Positions 50,211 through 57,859 of a stretch of 64,000 bases of DNA are shown one piece after another. The stretch is taken from assembly GCF_000158955.1 (NCBI RefSeq), contig NZ_GG657757.1, forward strand, positions 3,940,454-4,004,453, in the 5' to 3' direction. Under the pieces are notes generated by a model, which was not told the DNA's origin, ran no database searches, and worked only from the letters and a program-made list of their open reading frames with translations. Source of the DNA: Streptomyces viridochromogenes DSM 40736 (GTDB lineage: Bacteria; Actinomycetota; Actinomycetes; Streptomycetales; Streptomycetaceae). The translations under genes were made by a program, and so were the position numbers. Each line of letters begins with the position of its first letter. Position 1 is the first letter of the stretch.

Positions 50211-51284
50211 ATGTGGACAACGGGTGCGGAACAGGTGGAGCGGGCCGTCGACGAGTGCGTCGGGCTGCTGGGGACGGTCACCGACCGGGACTGGGAGAAC
50301 GTGCGGGCCGGGCGGCTGGAGTGGAACTGCCGGGAGACGGCGGTGCACGTCTGCGTCGCTCTGCTCAGGTACGCCGGCCACCTGGCCGCACGCGCGGAGG
50401 GTCGTATCCCTCTCGCGTTCGGTCTGGAGGAGGGCACCGGCAACGACAGTGTCCTGCAGGTGATCGAGACGACCGGTGCCCTGCTCACCGCCGCCATCCG
50501 CACCACCCCCCGCGAGGTCCGGGGCTTCCACCCGTTCCCCTTCCGCAGCGCGAACCGTGAGGGGTACGCGGCGATGGCCGTGGCCGAGCTGCTGCTGCAC
50601 ACCCACGACATCGCCGGGGGGCTGGGTGTGGCGTTCGAACCGGACCCGGAGCTGTGCGACTTCGTCCTGACCCGGATCTTCCCGCACGCGCAGCCCGGCC
50701 CCAGCCCGTGGGCGACCCTGCTGTGGGCCACCGGTCGCGGTGACCTGCCCGGCCGCGACCCGATCACCGCGTGGCAGTGGAGCAACAACCACGTGATCCC
50801 CACCGACCGGCTCACGCTCGAGGGCGTCACCCCGGCGGCGGCGAAGGACCTGGCCACCGTCGGCGACGGCGGCTTCGAGTGGATCGAGGGCGGCCCGATG
50901 GAGGGCACCCGGGTGGGTTGCGGCCTGGTGTTCAAGCAGTACGAGGACGGCGTCCACCGGCCGGAGTGGGGCACCTACGCGCTGGTCCGCCGTGAGGACG
51001 GCCGCGCGCTCGGCGCCATGGGGTTCCACAGCGTCCCGGACGAGTCGGGCCGGGTGGAGGTCGGCTACGACCTGGTCGAAGCGGCCCGGGGCCACGGCTA
51101 CGCCACCGAGGCGCTGATCGCGCTGTCGGCGTGGGCGCTCGGCCGGGAGGAGGTGCGGATCGTGGTCGCGAACGTCGAGCGGGACAACACGCCCTCGCAC
51201 AACGTCCTCGCCCGCGCCGGGTTCAAGGCCGTCGCGGAGGACGACGAGCAGGTCACCTACGAACTGCGCGAACCCGGCGTCTGA
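50211..51284 (+). CDS. DinB-like / GNAT acetyltransferase fusion protein
   Basis: A 357-residue fusion. Residues 1-195 are a mycothiol-dependent-type DinB/MDMPI domain (WNCRETAVHVCVALLRYAGHLAARAEGR and AVAELLLHTHDIAGGLG, with metal-binding His). Residues about 210-357 are a GNAT domain (WGTYALVRREDGRALGAMGFHSV, VGYDLVEAARGHGYATEALIALSAW with acetyl-CoA signature, and NTPSHNVLARAGFKAVAEDD). It may couple a thiol-dependent step to acetylation. The ATG at 50211 is right after the HD gene. It overlaps the convergent DUF4031 gene by 28 bp. Confidence 0.85.
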   Translation: MWTTGAEQVERAVDECVGLLGTVTDRDWENVRAGRLEWNCRETAVHVCVALLRYAGHLAARAEGRIPLAFGLEEGTGNDSVLQVIETTGALLTAAIRTTPREVRGFHPFPFRSANREGYAAMAVAELLLHTHDIAGGLGVAFEPDPELCDFVLTRIFPHAQPGPSPWATLLWATGRGDLPGRDPITAWQWSNNHVIPTDRLTLEGVTPAAAKDLATVGDGGFEWIEGGPMEGTRVGCGLVFKQYEDGVHRPEWGTYALVRREDGRALGAMGFHSVPDESGRVEVGYDLVEAARGHGYATEALIALSAWALGREEVRIVVANVERDNTPSHNVLARAGFKAVAEDDEQVTYELREPGV

Positions 51285-51544
51285 GCCCGCCCCTTCGGCC
51301 GACGCAGCCCCGCCCCGTGCAGCAGCCGCACCACCTCGCGGCTGCTGACCTCCACGGCCCCGGCGTCCACCGCGTCCGCGTACCGCCCGGCGGGGATGTC
51401 GTAGTGGTCGCGTTCGAAGGCCCGCCGGGGCACGCCGAGGCGTTCGGCGAAGGTGTGCAGTTCGTCGTAGGAGACGTCGCTGACCAGGTGCGACCACATG
51501 CGGCCGTGGCCCGGCCAGGTCGGCGGGTCGATGTAGATCGTCAC
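51257..51544 (-). CDS. DUF4031 protein
   Basis: A 95-residue protein beginning MTIYIDPPTWPGHGRMWSHLVSDVSYDELHTFAERLGVPRRAFERDHYDIPAGRYADAV, the signature of DUF4031, a small family of unknown function. The start is GTG 51542-51544 preceded by GAGG inside the upstream gene's end. Together with the following zinc-type protein it is probably an operon; 7 bp separate them. The 3' 28 bp overlap the convergent fusion gene. Confidence 0.85.
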   Translation of the reverse strand: MTIYIDPPTWPGHGRMWSHLVSDVSYDELHTFAERLGVPRRAFERDHYDIPAGRYADAVDAGAVEVSSREVVRLLHGAGLRRPKGRAQTPGSRSS

Positions 51545-51551
51545 CAGGACC

Positions 51552-51935
51552 TCACGAGGACGCGGCCCCGCCGATGGCCTCGCCCAGCGATCCCACCGCG
51601 GCCACCTTCACGCCCGCCTCGCCGCACACCCAGTGCGGGTCGGGCCCCAACTCCGGCTGTACGTCCAGCGCGTGCGGGTCGCCGGTGCCGCACACCGGGC
51701 ACAGCGGCCAGCGGCCGTAGCGCTCCAGCAGGGCGTCCTGCACGTCCTGGGCGACCAGACCGGCCACGTACGGGGCGCCCTCCGGCCACTGCTCGACCCA
51801 CCAGCGCCGCTGCACGACGGACTCCTCCACCAGGGACACGACATCCGCGTCGGCGACGCGTCCCGCCACGAGGTCGGCCAGCACGAGGGCGCGCGCGGCG
51901 TGCAGCGCCTGTTCCAGAGGGCTAGTGGGGTCCAT
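51552..51935 (-). CDS. Small protein with CxxC pair (127 aa)
   Basis: A 127-residue protein: an N-terminal helical region (SPLEQALHAARALVLADLVAGRVADADVVSLVEESVVQ), then WPLCPVCGTGDPHALDVQPELGPDPHWVCGEAG with a CxxC and a third Cys, a possible zinc site. No family name is clear to me. It starts at ATG 51933-51935; an upstream in-frame extension gives no family residues. It runs directly into the DUF4031 gene. Confidence 0.7.
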   Translation of the reverse strand: MDPTSPLEQALHAARALVLADLVAGRVADADVVSLVEESVVQRRWWVEQWPEGAPYVAGLVAQDVQDALLERYGRWPLCPVCGTGDPHALDVQPELGPDPHWVCGEAGVKVAAVGSLGEAIGGAASS

Positions 51936-51973
51936 GCCCCCATTGTGCGCACTCTTGACCGGGACACCGAGCC

Positions 51974-52017
51974 GAAAATATCTTTCAGGGGTGACCCGTG
52001 ACGTGAAGGAAACTTTC
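51974..52017 (+). promoter_or_regulatory. Candidate RpiR/MurR operators
   Basis: GAAA-ATATC-TTTC (51974-51986) and GAAA-C-TTTC (52009-52017) are similar dyads 18-62 bp before the ATG of the RpiR gene. The second lies inside an optional longer coding region. They could bind the encoded regulator, and autoregulation is inferred. Confidence 0.4.
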
Positions 52018-52035
52018 TCAGGTGGTCCCCGGCCC

Positions 52036-52926
52036 ATGGTCGGCACGCTCGGCACCCCGCCCGCGCCCGCCGCCCTCGCGGCCAAGGTCCGCACCCTGGG
52101 CCCGTCGATGACGCGTTCCATGCAGCGCGTCGCCGAGGCCGTGGCGGGCGACCCGGCCGGCTGCGCGGCCCTCACGGTCACCGGCCTCGCCGAGCTCACC
52201 GGCACCAGCGAGGCGACCGTCGTACGCACCGCCCGGCTGCTGGGCTATCCGGGCTACCGGGACCTGCGCCTGGCCCTCGCCGGCCTCGCCGCGCAGCAGC
52301 AGTCCGGCCGCGCCCCGGCCATCACGACGGACATCGCGGTGGACGACCCGATCGCCGACGTGGTCGCGAAGCTCGCCTACGACGAGCAGCAGACCCTCGC
52401 CGACACCGCCGCCGGCCTCGACACCGTCCAACTGGGCGCGGCCGTCACCGCGCTGACCGGCGCCCGCCGCACCGACGTGTACGGGGTCGGAGCGTCCGGC
52501 CTGGTCGCCCAGGACCTCACGCAGAAGCTGCTGCGCATAGGACTGATGGCACACGCCCACAGCGACCCGCACCTCGCGGTCACCAACGCCGTGCAACTGC
52601 GCGCGGGCGACGTCGCGATCGCCATCACGCACTCCGGTTCGACCGGGGACGTCATCGAGCCGCTGCGGGTCGCCTTCGAGCGCGGGGCGACGACGGTGGC
52701 GATCACCGGCCGCCCCGACGGCCCGGTCACCCAGTACGCCGACCACGTCCTCACCACCTCCACCGCGCGGGAGAGCGAGCTGCGCCCCGCGGCGATGTCG
52801 TCCCGGACCGGTCAGCTCCTTGTGGTGGACTGCCTCTTCGTGGGGGTGGCGCAGCGGACGTACGAGACGGCGGCGCCGGCGCTCTCGGCGTCGTACGAGG
52901 CGCTGGCCCACCGGCACCGTTCCTGA
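52036..52926 (+). CDS. RpiR/MurR-family transcriptional regulator
   Basis: A 296-residue RpiR-type regulator. HTH residues about 40-80 (ALTVTGLAELTGTSEATVVRTARLLGYPGYRDLRLALAG) precede a SIS sugar-phosphate domain with VYGVGASGLVAQDLTQKL and AIAITHSGSTGDVIEPL. Co-located with murQ 46 bp downstream, it probably senses MurNAc-6-phosphate and controls cell-wall recycling. The ATG at 52036 is chosen, but GTG at 51991 or 52003 is also in frame and would add 11-15 residues over the candidate operator. Confidence 0.88.
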   Translation: MVGTLGTPPAPAALAAKVRTLGPSMTRSMQRVAEAVAGDPAGCAALTVTGLAELTGTSEATVVRTARLLGYPGYRDLRLALAGLAAQQQSGRAPAITTDIAVDDPIADVVAKLAYDEQQTLADTAAGLDTVQLGAAVTALTGARRTDVYGVGASGLVAQDLTQKLLRIGLMAHAHSDPHLAVTNAVQLRAGDVAIAITHSGSTGDVIEPLRVAFERGATTVAITGRPDGPVTQYADHVLTTSTARESELRPAAMSSRTGQLLVVDCLFVGVAQRTYETAAPALSASYEALAHRHRS

Positions 52927-52972
52927 GGCCGCCGCCACGCCCAGCACCGGAAAGACACGGAAAGAGCCGTCC

Positions 52973-53914
52973 ATGACCTCCACCTCCGACCCCCGCGCCC
53001 CCCGCGACCTCAGAACCGAGTTGGAGTCCCTGACCACCGAGGCCTTCCGGCCCGAGCTCGCGGACATCGACCGGCTGCCCACGCTCGACATCGCGCGGCT
53101 GATGAACGGCGAGGACGCCACCGTCGCCGGGGCGGTCGCGGCGCGGCTGCCGGAGATCGCCGCCGCGATCGACGCCGTGGCGGAGCGGATGGCCCGCGGC
53201 GGCCGCCTGGTCTACGCGGGCGCCGGCACGGCGGGCCGGCTGGGCGTCCTGGACGCCTCCGAGTGCCCGCCCACCTTCAACACCGACCCGTCCCGGGTCG
53301 TCGGCCTGATCGCGGGCGGTCCGCCCGCCATGGTCACCTCCGTCGAGGGCGCGGAGGACTCCCGGGAACTGGCCCGGGCCGACCTGGACGGCCTCGGACT
53401 GACCCCGGCCGACACCGTGGTCGGCGTCTCCGCCTCCGGCCGCACCCCGTACGCGATCGGCGCCGTCGACCACGCCCGCGGCCGCGGCGCCCTCACCATC
53501 GGCCTCGCCTGCAACGCCGCCAGCCCCCTCGCGGCCGCCGCCGACCACGGCATCGAGATCGTCGTCGGCCCGGAACTGCTCACCGGCTCCACCCGCCTGA
53601 AGGCCGGCACGGCCCAGAAGCTCGTCCTCAACATGATCTCGACGATCACGATGATCCGCCTGGGCAAGACGTACGGGAACCTGATGGTCGACGTCCGCGC
53701 CTCCAACGACAAACTCCGCGCCCGCTCCCACCGCATCGTCGCCCTCGCGACCGGCGCCGACGACAAGGAGATCGAAGAGGCCCTCACCGCCACCGACGGC
53801 GAGGTGAAGAACGCGATCCTGACGATCCTGGCCGACGTGGACGGCCCGACGGCGGCGCGACTGCTGGAGGAATCCGACGGGCACCTGCGCGCGGCCCTCG
53901 ACGCACGCTCCTAG
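52973..53914 (+). CDS. murQ: N-acetylmuramic acid 6-phosphate etherase
   Basis: A 313-residue SIS-domain enzyme that cleaves the lactyl ether of MurNAc-6-phosphate to GlcNAc-6-phosphate and D-lactate in murein recycling. RTELESLTTEAFRPELADIDRLPTLDIARLMN at the start, GRLVYAGAGTAGRLGVLDASECPPTFNTDP, VVGVSASGRTPYAIGA, VGPELLTGSTRLKAGTAQKLVLNMISTI and YGNLMVDVRASNDKLRARS are diagnostic. It follows its likely regulator. The stop overlaps the convergent DUF6624 stop by 4 bp. Confidence 0.95.
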   Translation: MTSTSDPRAPRDLRTELESLTTEAFRPELADIDRLPTLDIARLMNGEDATVAGAVAARLPEIAAAIDAVAERMARGGRLVYAGAGTAGRLGVLDASECPPTFNTDPSRVVGLIAGGPPAMVTSVEGAEDSRELARADLDGLGLTPADTVVGVSASGRTPYAIGAVDHARGRGALTIGLACNAASPLAAAADHGIEIVVGPELLTGSTRLKAGTAQKLVLNMISTITMIRLGKTYGNLMVDVRASNDKLRARSHRIVALATGADDKEIEEALTATDGEVKNAILTILADVDGPTAARLLEESDGHLRAALDARS

Positions 53915-54423
53915 GAGTATCGCGCCACATACCGCGCGAACGGCTCGATACCGACGCCCGCGCGCAGCTCGTCGACGCGCTCGGGCGTCTCCCGGCAGGG
54001 CCAGGGGATCGGCGAACCGTCGCCGCGGACACCGGCGATCTGGGTGCCGTAGACCTGCTCGCGCCCCTCGTTCACGAGCGTGCGGTCCCGCAGGAACGCC
54101 AGCTCACGAGCGCCGGCCGTCCCCGCCGCCACGGCCTCCTCCAGCAGCCGCAGCGCCCGTCGCTGCACGTCCAGTTGCCGGTCGGCGTGCTGGGCGACGA
54201 GCCAGGCCGCGCGGGCGGCGTCCTCGCCGACGAGGCCGGCGGTGGGCCAGCCGACCTCGTCCATGATCTCGTTCAGCCGGTCCCCGTGCCCGGCGGTGAG
54301 CCGCCGCCACGCCAGCCGCTCGGCCGGGTCGTCGCTGTTCGCGGCCCCGGTGACGGCCTTCTCGTGGTCGGCGGCGGCCATGGCGGTCAGTTCCTCCGAG
54401 AGGGCCGTCAGGTCGCGGTTCAT
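53911..54423 (-). CDS. DUF6624-like protein
   Basis: A 170-residue soluble protein. LTAMAAADHEKAVTG, RLNEIMDEVGWPTAGLVGEDAARAAWLVAQHADRQLDVQRRALRLLEEAVAAG and YLRDRTLVNEGREQVYGTQIAG-type sequence (here AFLRDRTLVNEGREQVYGTQIAG) match the DUF6624 family, which has conserved His/Asp residues but no known activity. The ATG at 54421-54423 is used. It converges on murQ and lies upstream of no other gene. Confidence 0.8.
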   Translation of the reverse strand: MNRDLTALSEELTAMAAADHEKAVTGAANSDDPAERLAWRRLTAGHGDRLNEIMDEVGWPTAGLVGEDAARAAWLVAQHADRQLDVQRRALRLLEEAVAAGTAGARELAFLRDRTLVNEGREQVYGTQIAGVRGDGSPIPWPCRETPERVDELRAGVGIEPFARYVARYS

Positions 54424-54536
54424 GGTCAACTCCCCTGCTGATGAGGCTGGTTGACAGAACCCTAAAGCCGCATTCGACCCGAAAAGATCATTCCGGAGGA
54501 CGGTGACGCACGACCGCCGGAGACGGGATACTGGAT

Positions 54537-56567
54537 CTACGCCGATCGCCCGGAGAGCTCGACGACCACCTCCTGCTCCTCCGCGAACCGCTCCGCGGCG
54601 GCCCGCTCGGCCAGGGCGTTCACGGCCGTGTTGAAGCGCCGCAGGGAAGTGGGGTGGTCCGGGCCGAGGACGTACTCCTTGAGAATCCGGCGCTCGGGTG
54701 CCATCGGGTCGCGGCGCGGCGCGCGGACCGCGTCCAGGATCTCCGGCAGCCGGGCGCAGTCCCGGTCGAGCAGATAGGCGCCACCGGCGGTGGTGTAGGC
54801 GGCCCGGAAGTCCTCGTCCGTCAGGCCGTTCGCGTTGGTCAGGACGTACGGCTTGAGACTCGCCACGAAGTCCGCGACCACGGACGACACGTCGCTGATG
54901 AGCATGTCGGCCTGGTCGAAGCACTCGTAGAGCGTCGGCAGCTGGGCGAGGACCACGTGGTGCCGGACCTGACCCCGGCTCTCCCAGAAGATGCGGTGCC
55001 ACTCGGCACGCAGCGCCCGCCACTCGCCCTCGCCGTCCCGGTCGGGGACCCGCGCCTCACGGGTCTGCTGCGCGTCGTCACCACCGAGCCGTCCCGACAG
55101 CTCGCCGAGCCGGGCCTTGATCTCCGCGAGCCGGGGCCGGGCCGCCGCGACCGCGGCCTCCGCACGCTCCGCGTCCCGCCGCTCGTTGTCGGCACGCAGC
55201 AACGCGCGCACGGTCCGGTCGGCCTCGGCCGCCGCGCGGGAGCGCTTCCCGGTGAGCGGATGCGGCTTGTAGATGACGCGTACGCCCTCCGCGAGGAGCT
55301 TCTCCACGAGCGGCACGCCCATCGGGATCAGGGACGTGTGGCAGTCGTCGTCGCTCCAGCCCTCCCAGGTCGGCGCGTACAGCACGGTCGGCAACGGCCC
55401 CGGCACGTGGTCGCTGTGCAGCCGGATCGACGACAGCTGCGGACGTCCCACCTCGACGATCGCCTCGTCGTTGATGGCGTGCCGCACCCGCTGGTACCGG
55501 TCGCGCCCGGCCCGCCCGGCGACCCATATCTCGTCGTACACCTTGCTCACCCGGTTGCTGCTGGCGAGCTTGTCGCTGTCGCCGTGCCCGATGAAGACGT
55601 GCTTGGCCTCGGCGACGCGCAGCATGTGCACGTTCTTGCCCGCGTTGCCCGGGTAGAGCACGACCCGGAGCTCGGGCAGCTCCAGCTGCGCCACGTCGTC
55701 GGCCTTCGGCACGCACACGACCGGGATCCGCGTACGGCCCAGATAGCGGAAGGAGGCCCGCTCCCGAAGGATGATCAGCGGCCGTCGGTCGAGCTGCTCC
55801 AGCGTCTCGATCCACATGTTGACCTGGTACATGAAGTCCCGGGACACGGAAGCGAAGCTGAAGTACAGCGCCACCTCCGGCCGGTACCCGGCCAGTTGCC
55901 GGTTGACCTCGCCGATCACCTCGTCCCGCGAGGGCATCCGGCGGGCCCGGCGCAGCTGCCCCAGCAGGGCCACGACGGCCGCGACGGACAGCCCTGCCGT
56001 GAGTGCGAAGCCGATCCCCACGGGCTGCCACACCCCGGCCGCGAGCGCGGCCAGCAGCCCCGCGTGGGCCGGCACGTCCAGATGCAGCGACTTGCGCAGG
56101 AAACGCCGGTACAGGAAGGCGGGCGGGGTCTGCGGGATGCCCGCGCCGCTCATGTCGAGGTTGCGCACCACCACCGGGAGGGTGCGGCGCCGCCGGATGG
56201 CGTGATGCACCGCCGTGTACAGGACCACCAGCGTGAAGTGGGCACTGAACACGGCCAGCGCGGCCACCAGCACCGCACCCGGCGCGTCCATGCGGTCGGC
56301 CAGGGCGAGCAGCATCACCGTCCGCACGGCGAACCGCAGCGTGCGGGTCAACTGCAGGGCGGCCAGGCGCCGTACGAAGGCGGGAGCACGCGTGTGCAGC
56401 ACCTCGTCGGCCGCGTAACTCACGGCCGACGCCACGGCGAAACCCCACAGCGACGGCAGCAGCGCGAAGACGGGCAGTGCGGCGAAACCGGCGGCGAACA
56501 GGAACACGAGAAACAGGTCGGTCTTCCCGCGCACGCGCAGGACACCGCACCACCAACGGAACGTCAT
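54537..56567 (-). CDS. CDP-glycerol glycerophosphotransferase-family teichoic-acid polymerase
   Basis: A 676-residue protein. Residues 1-240 are an N-terminal membrane region with about six hydrophobic helices. From about 260 it matches CDP-glycerol:poly(glycerophosphate) glycerophosphotransferases: HVFIGHGDSDKLASSNRVSKVYDEIWVAG, TVLYAPTWEGWSDDDCHTSL, VIYKPHPLTGKRS and ECFDQADMLISDVSSVVADFVASLKPYVLTNANG. It probably polymerises a wall teichoic acid or related glycopolymer at the membrane. GAGGAAG precedes the ATG at 56565-56567. Confidence 0.85.
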   Translation of the reverse strand: MTFRWWCGVLRVRGKTDLFLVFLFAAGFAALPVFALLPSLWGFAVASAVSYAADEVLHTRAPAFVRRLAALQLTRTLRFAVRTVMLLALADRMDAPGAVLVAALAVFSAHFTLVVLYTAVHHAIRRRRTLPVVVRNLDMSGAGIPQTPPAFLYRRFLRKSLHLDVPAHAGLLAALAAGVWQPVGIGFALTAGLSVAAVVALLGQLRRARRMPSRDEVIGEVNRQLAGYRPEVALYFSFASVSRDFMYQVNMWIETLEQLDRRPLIILRERASFRYLGRTRIPVVCVPKADDVAQLELPELRVVLYPGNAGKNVHMLRVAEAKHVFIGHGDSDKLASSNRVSKVYDEIWVAGRAGRDRYQRVRHAINDEAIVEVGRPQLSSIRLHSDHVPGPLPTVLYAPTWEGWSDDDCHTSLIPMGVPLVEKLLAEGVRVIYKPHPLTGKRSRAAAEADRTVRALLRADNERRDAERAEAAVAAARPRLAEIKARLGELSGRLGGDDAQQTREARVPDRDGEGEWRALRAEWHRIFWESRGQVRHHVVLAQLPTLYECFDQADMLISDVSSVVADFVASLKPYVLTNANGLTDEDFRAAYTTAGGAYLLDRDCARLPEILDAVRAPRRDPMAPERRILKEYVLGPDHPTSLRRFNTAVNALAERAAAERFAEEQEVVVELSGRSA

Positions 56568-56875
56568 GAACAGGCTTCCTCTGAGGAAAGGACGTGTCTT
56601 GTGGGGTGGCGTGCGGTGGGGCGTACGCCGCTGTATGCGCGATACGCCAGTTCGACGACGAGGGGAGGTGAATGGTTGTACATCCACCGTTGGCAATTAC
56701 TTCACCGTGACTTCATCTCCCGATCGAGCTGCCTGACGCGAACCCACAGCGCCTCTCCGGCCGGAGACGAGACGGCCTGAGCTTCGGGATCCGGGCTTCG
56801 AGCCCTCTCTTCAAGGAACGGGTGGAGGGCCTCAACCCGCCCTCCCACCCCGCGTGTTGACTTGACGCGTCCGGC

Positions 56876-56905
56876 TTGCCACGGACAGTTACAGACCTCT
56901 AACGT
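56876..56905 (+). promoter_or_regulatory. Promoter upstream of truncated Uma2
   Basis: TTGCCA (56876-56881), an 18-bp spacer and TAACGT (56900-56905) form a good primary-sigma promoter. It reads into the hairpin and then the Uma2 fragment. Confidence 0.5.
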
Positions 56906-56920
56906 TCGTGCACAAGCAAC

Positions 56921-56955
56921 AGCCCCCGCCCGGTGCGCCAACACCTGCGGGGGCT
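56921..56955 (+). terminator. Leader hairpin AGCCCCCGC...GCGGGGGCT
   Basis: A perfect 9-bp outer stem plus an inner GGTG/CACC stem with loop CGCCAA lies 16 bp after the predicted -10 box. It could be an attenuator or a 5'-end stabiliser. It is not followed by a U-tract. Confidence 0.5.
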
Positions 56956-56984
56956 TACCAACGAGATCGAGGAACGTCGATCCC

Positions 56985-57275
56985 ATGGATGACACCAACT
57001 TTAGTGCTGCCTCCCCGTCCGCGCACCCCATGGCGTCCCACGACCGTGACACCGATCAACGCGACCGCATCGACAAGCCCATCGGCTACGCGGAGGCCGA
57101 GATCCCCGTGTACCTCCTCATCGACCGCGACAACAACACCATCACCGTCTACAGCGAGCCGAAAGACGGTCGCTACCAGCAGGTCTCGCCGCACCCCTGG
57201 GGCGCGACCGTCGAGCTCCCCGCCCCCGTGAACATCACCCTGGACACCGAGAAGCTCAAGGACTACGCCGACTGA
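56985..57275 (+). pseudogene. Truncated Uma2-family gene (C-terminal half)
   Basis: A 96-codon frame. From SHDRDTDQRDRIDKPIGYAE to VYLLIDRDNNTITVYSEPKDG it aligns with the C-terminal half of Uma2/DUF820 nucleases, but the N-terminal ~110 residues with the first active-site Asp are replaced by a short unrelated NFSAASPSAHPM start. The rest is intact and ends KLKDYAD. It could be expressed from its own promoter as a fragment or be a dead relic. A complete homologue is at 18785. Confidence 0.7.
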
Positions 57276-57288
57276 CGACAATGGACGC

Positions 57289-57858
57289 ATGAACCACGCC
57301 CAGCTCACCGCCCTAGGCCGTGCCCTCCGTCTTCTCGGTGAGCACGGGGAGTCCCTCACCTCCGACACTCCGGAGGCCAAGCTGCACGAGGTCAAAGCGG
57401 ATCTGAAGCGGGCCCTGGAGCTGCTGGACGAGAGCGTCACGACCGCCAAGCCCACGACACGCTGCCCCGAGCATCCGAACGGCCCGGTCGACGAGAACGC
57501 CCCCGACCTGTGCCTGCTGTGCGAGACCCGGCGCAGGGCCGCCCGCCGGGACGAGTTCAACGGGCCCGCCCCGCAGCAGCCGCAGACCGGCCCCGTCCAG
57601 TCCCGCTACGGCGTACGAGGCGACCGCCCCCAGCCCCAGCAGCGCTGGCTGGCGGAGCTGTGGAACGGCCAGGCCTGGCAGTTGTGCGGCACCCCGCGCC
57701 GGGACCGCCGGGAGGCCGAGCTGTTCATCGCCGCCCAGCGCCGCGCCCCCCGGGCCGCCATGGCGTACCGGCTGGTGCACGAGTTCACCGACTACGAGGT
57801 GCTGCGGGTGTGGGGGACACCGGTACGGGTCGACATCGAGCCGATGGGCAACCTTTAG
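57289..57858 (+). CDS. Hypothetical protein with possible zinc site (189 aa)
   Basis: A 189-residue protein 13 bp after the Uma2 fragment. The N-terminal 45 residues are helical, followed by CPEHPNGPVDENAPDLCLLCETRRRAAR with a C...CxxC pattern that could bind zinc, a Gln/Pro linker, and a C-terminal domain with RWLAELWNGQAWQLCGTPRRDRREAELFIAAQRR. I do not recognise the family. Coding bias is good. It converges on the carboxylesterase gene. Confidence 0.72.
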   Translation: MNHAQLTALGRALRLLGEHGESLTSDTPEAKLHEVKADLKRALELLDESVTTAKPTTRCPEHPNGPVDENAPDLCLLCETRRRAARRDEFNGPAPQQPQTGPVQSRYGVRGDRPQPQQRWLAELWNGQAWQLCGTPRRDRREAELFIAAQRRAPRAAMAYRLVHEFTDYEVLRVWGTPVRVDIEPMGNL

Positions 57859-57859
57859 C

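Larger units (their letters stand above)
56568..56984. other. 417-bp intergenic region with promoter and hairpin
   Basis: It holds no convincing gene. A minus-strand frame across 56702-57052 loses coding character and runs antisense to the Uma2 fragment. Visible features are an AT-richer stretch near 56680-56715 that may carry the polymerase promoter, a plus-strand promoter at 56876-56905 and a strong hairpin at 56921-56955. Confidence 0.6.

Noticed and set aside
56702..57052. 116-codon minus-strand frame upstream of the Uma2 fragment
   Set aside because: No family, antisense to the fragment and its promoter. The last 40 codons look slightly protein-like but there is no start site.
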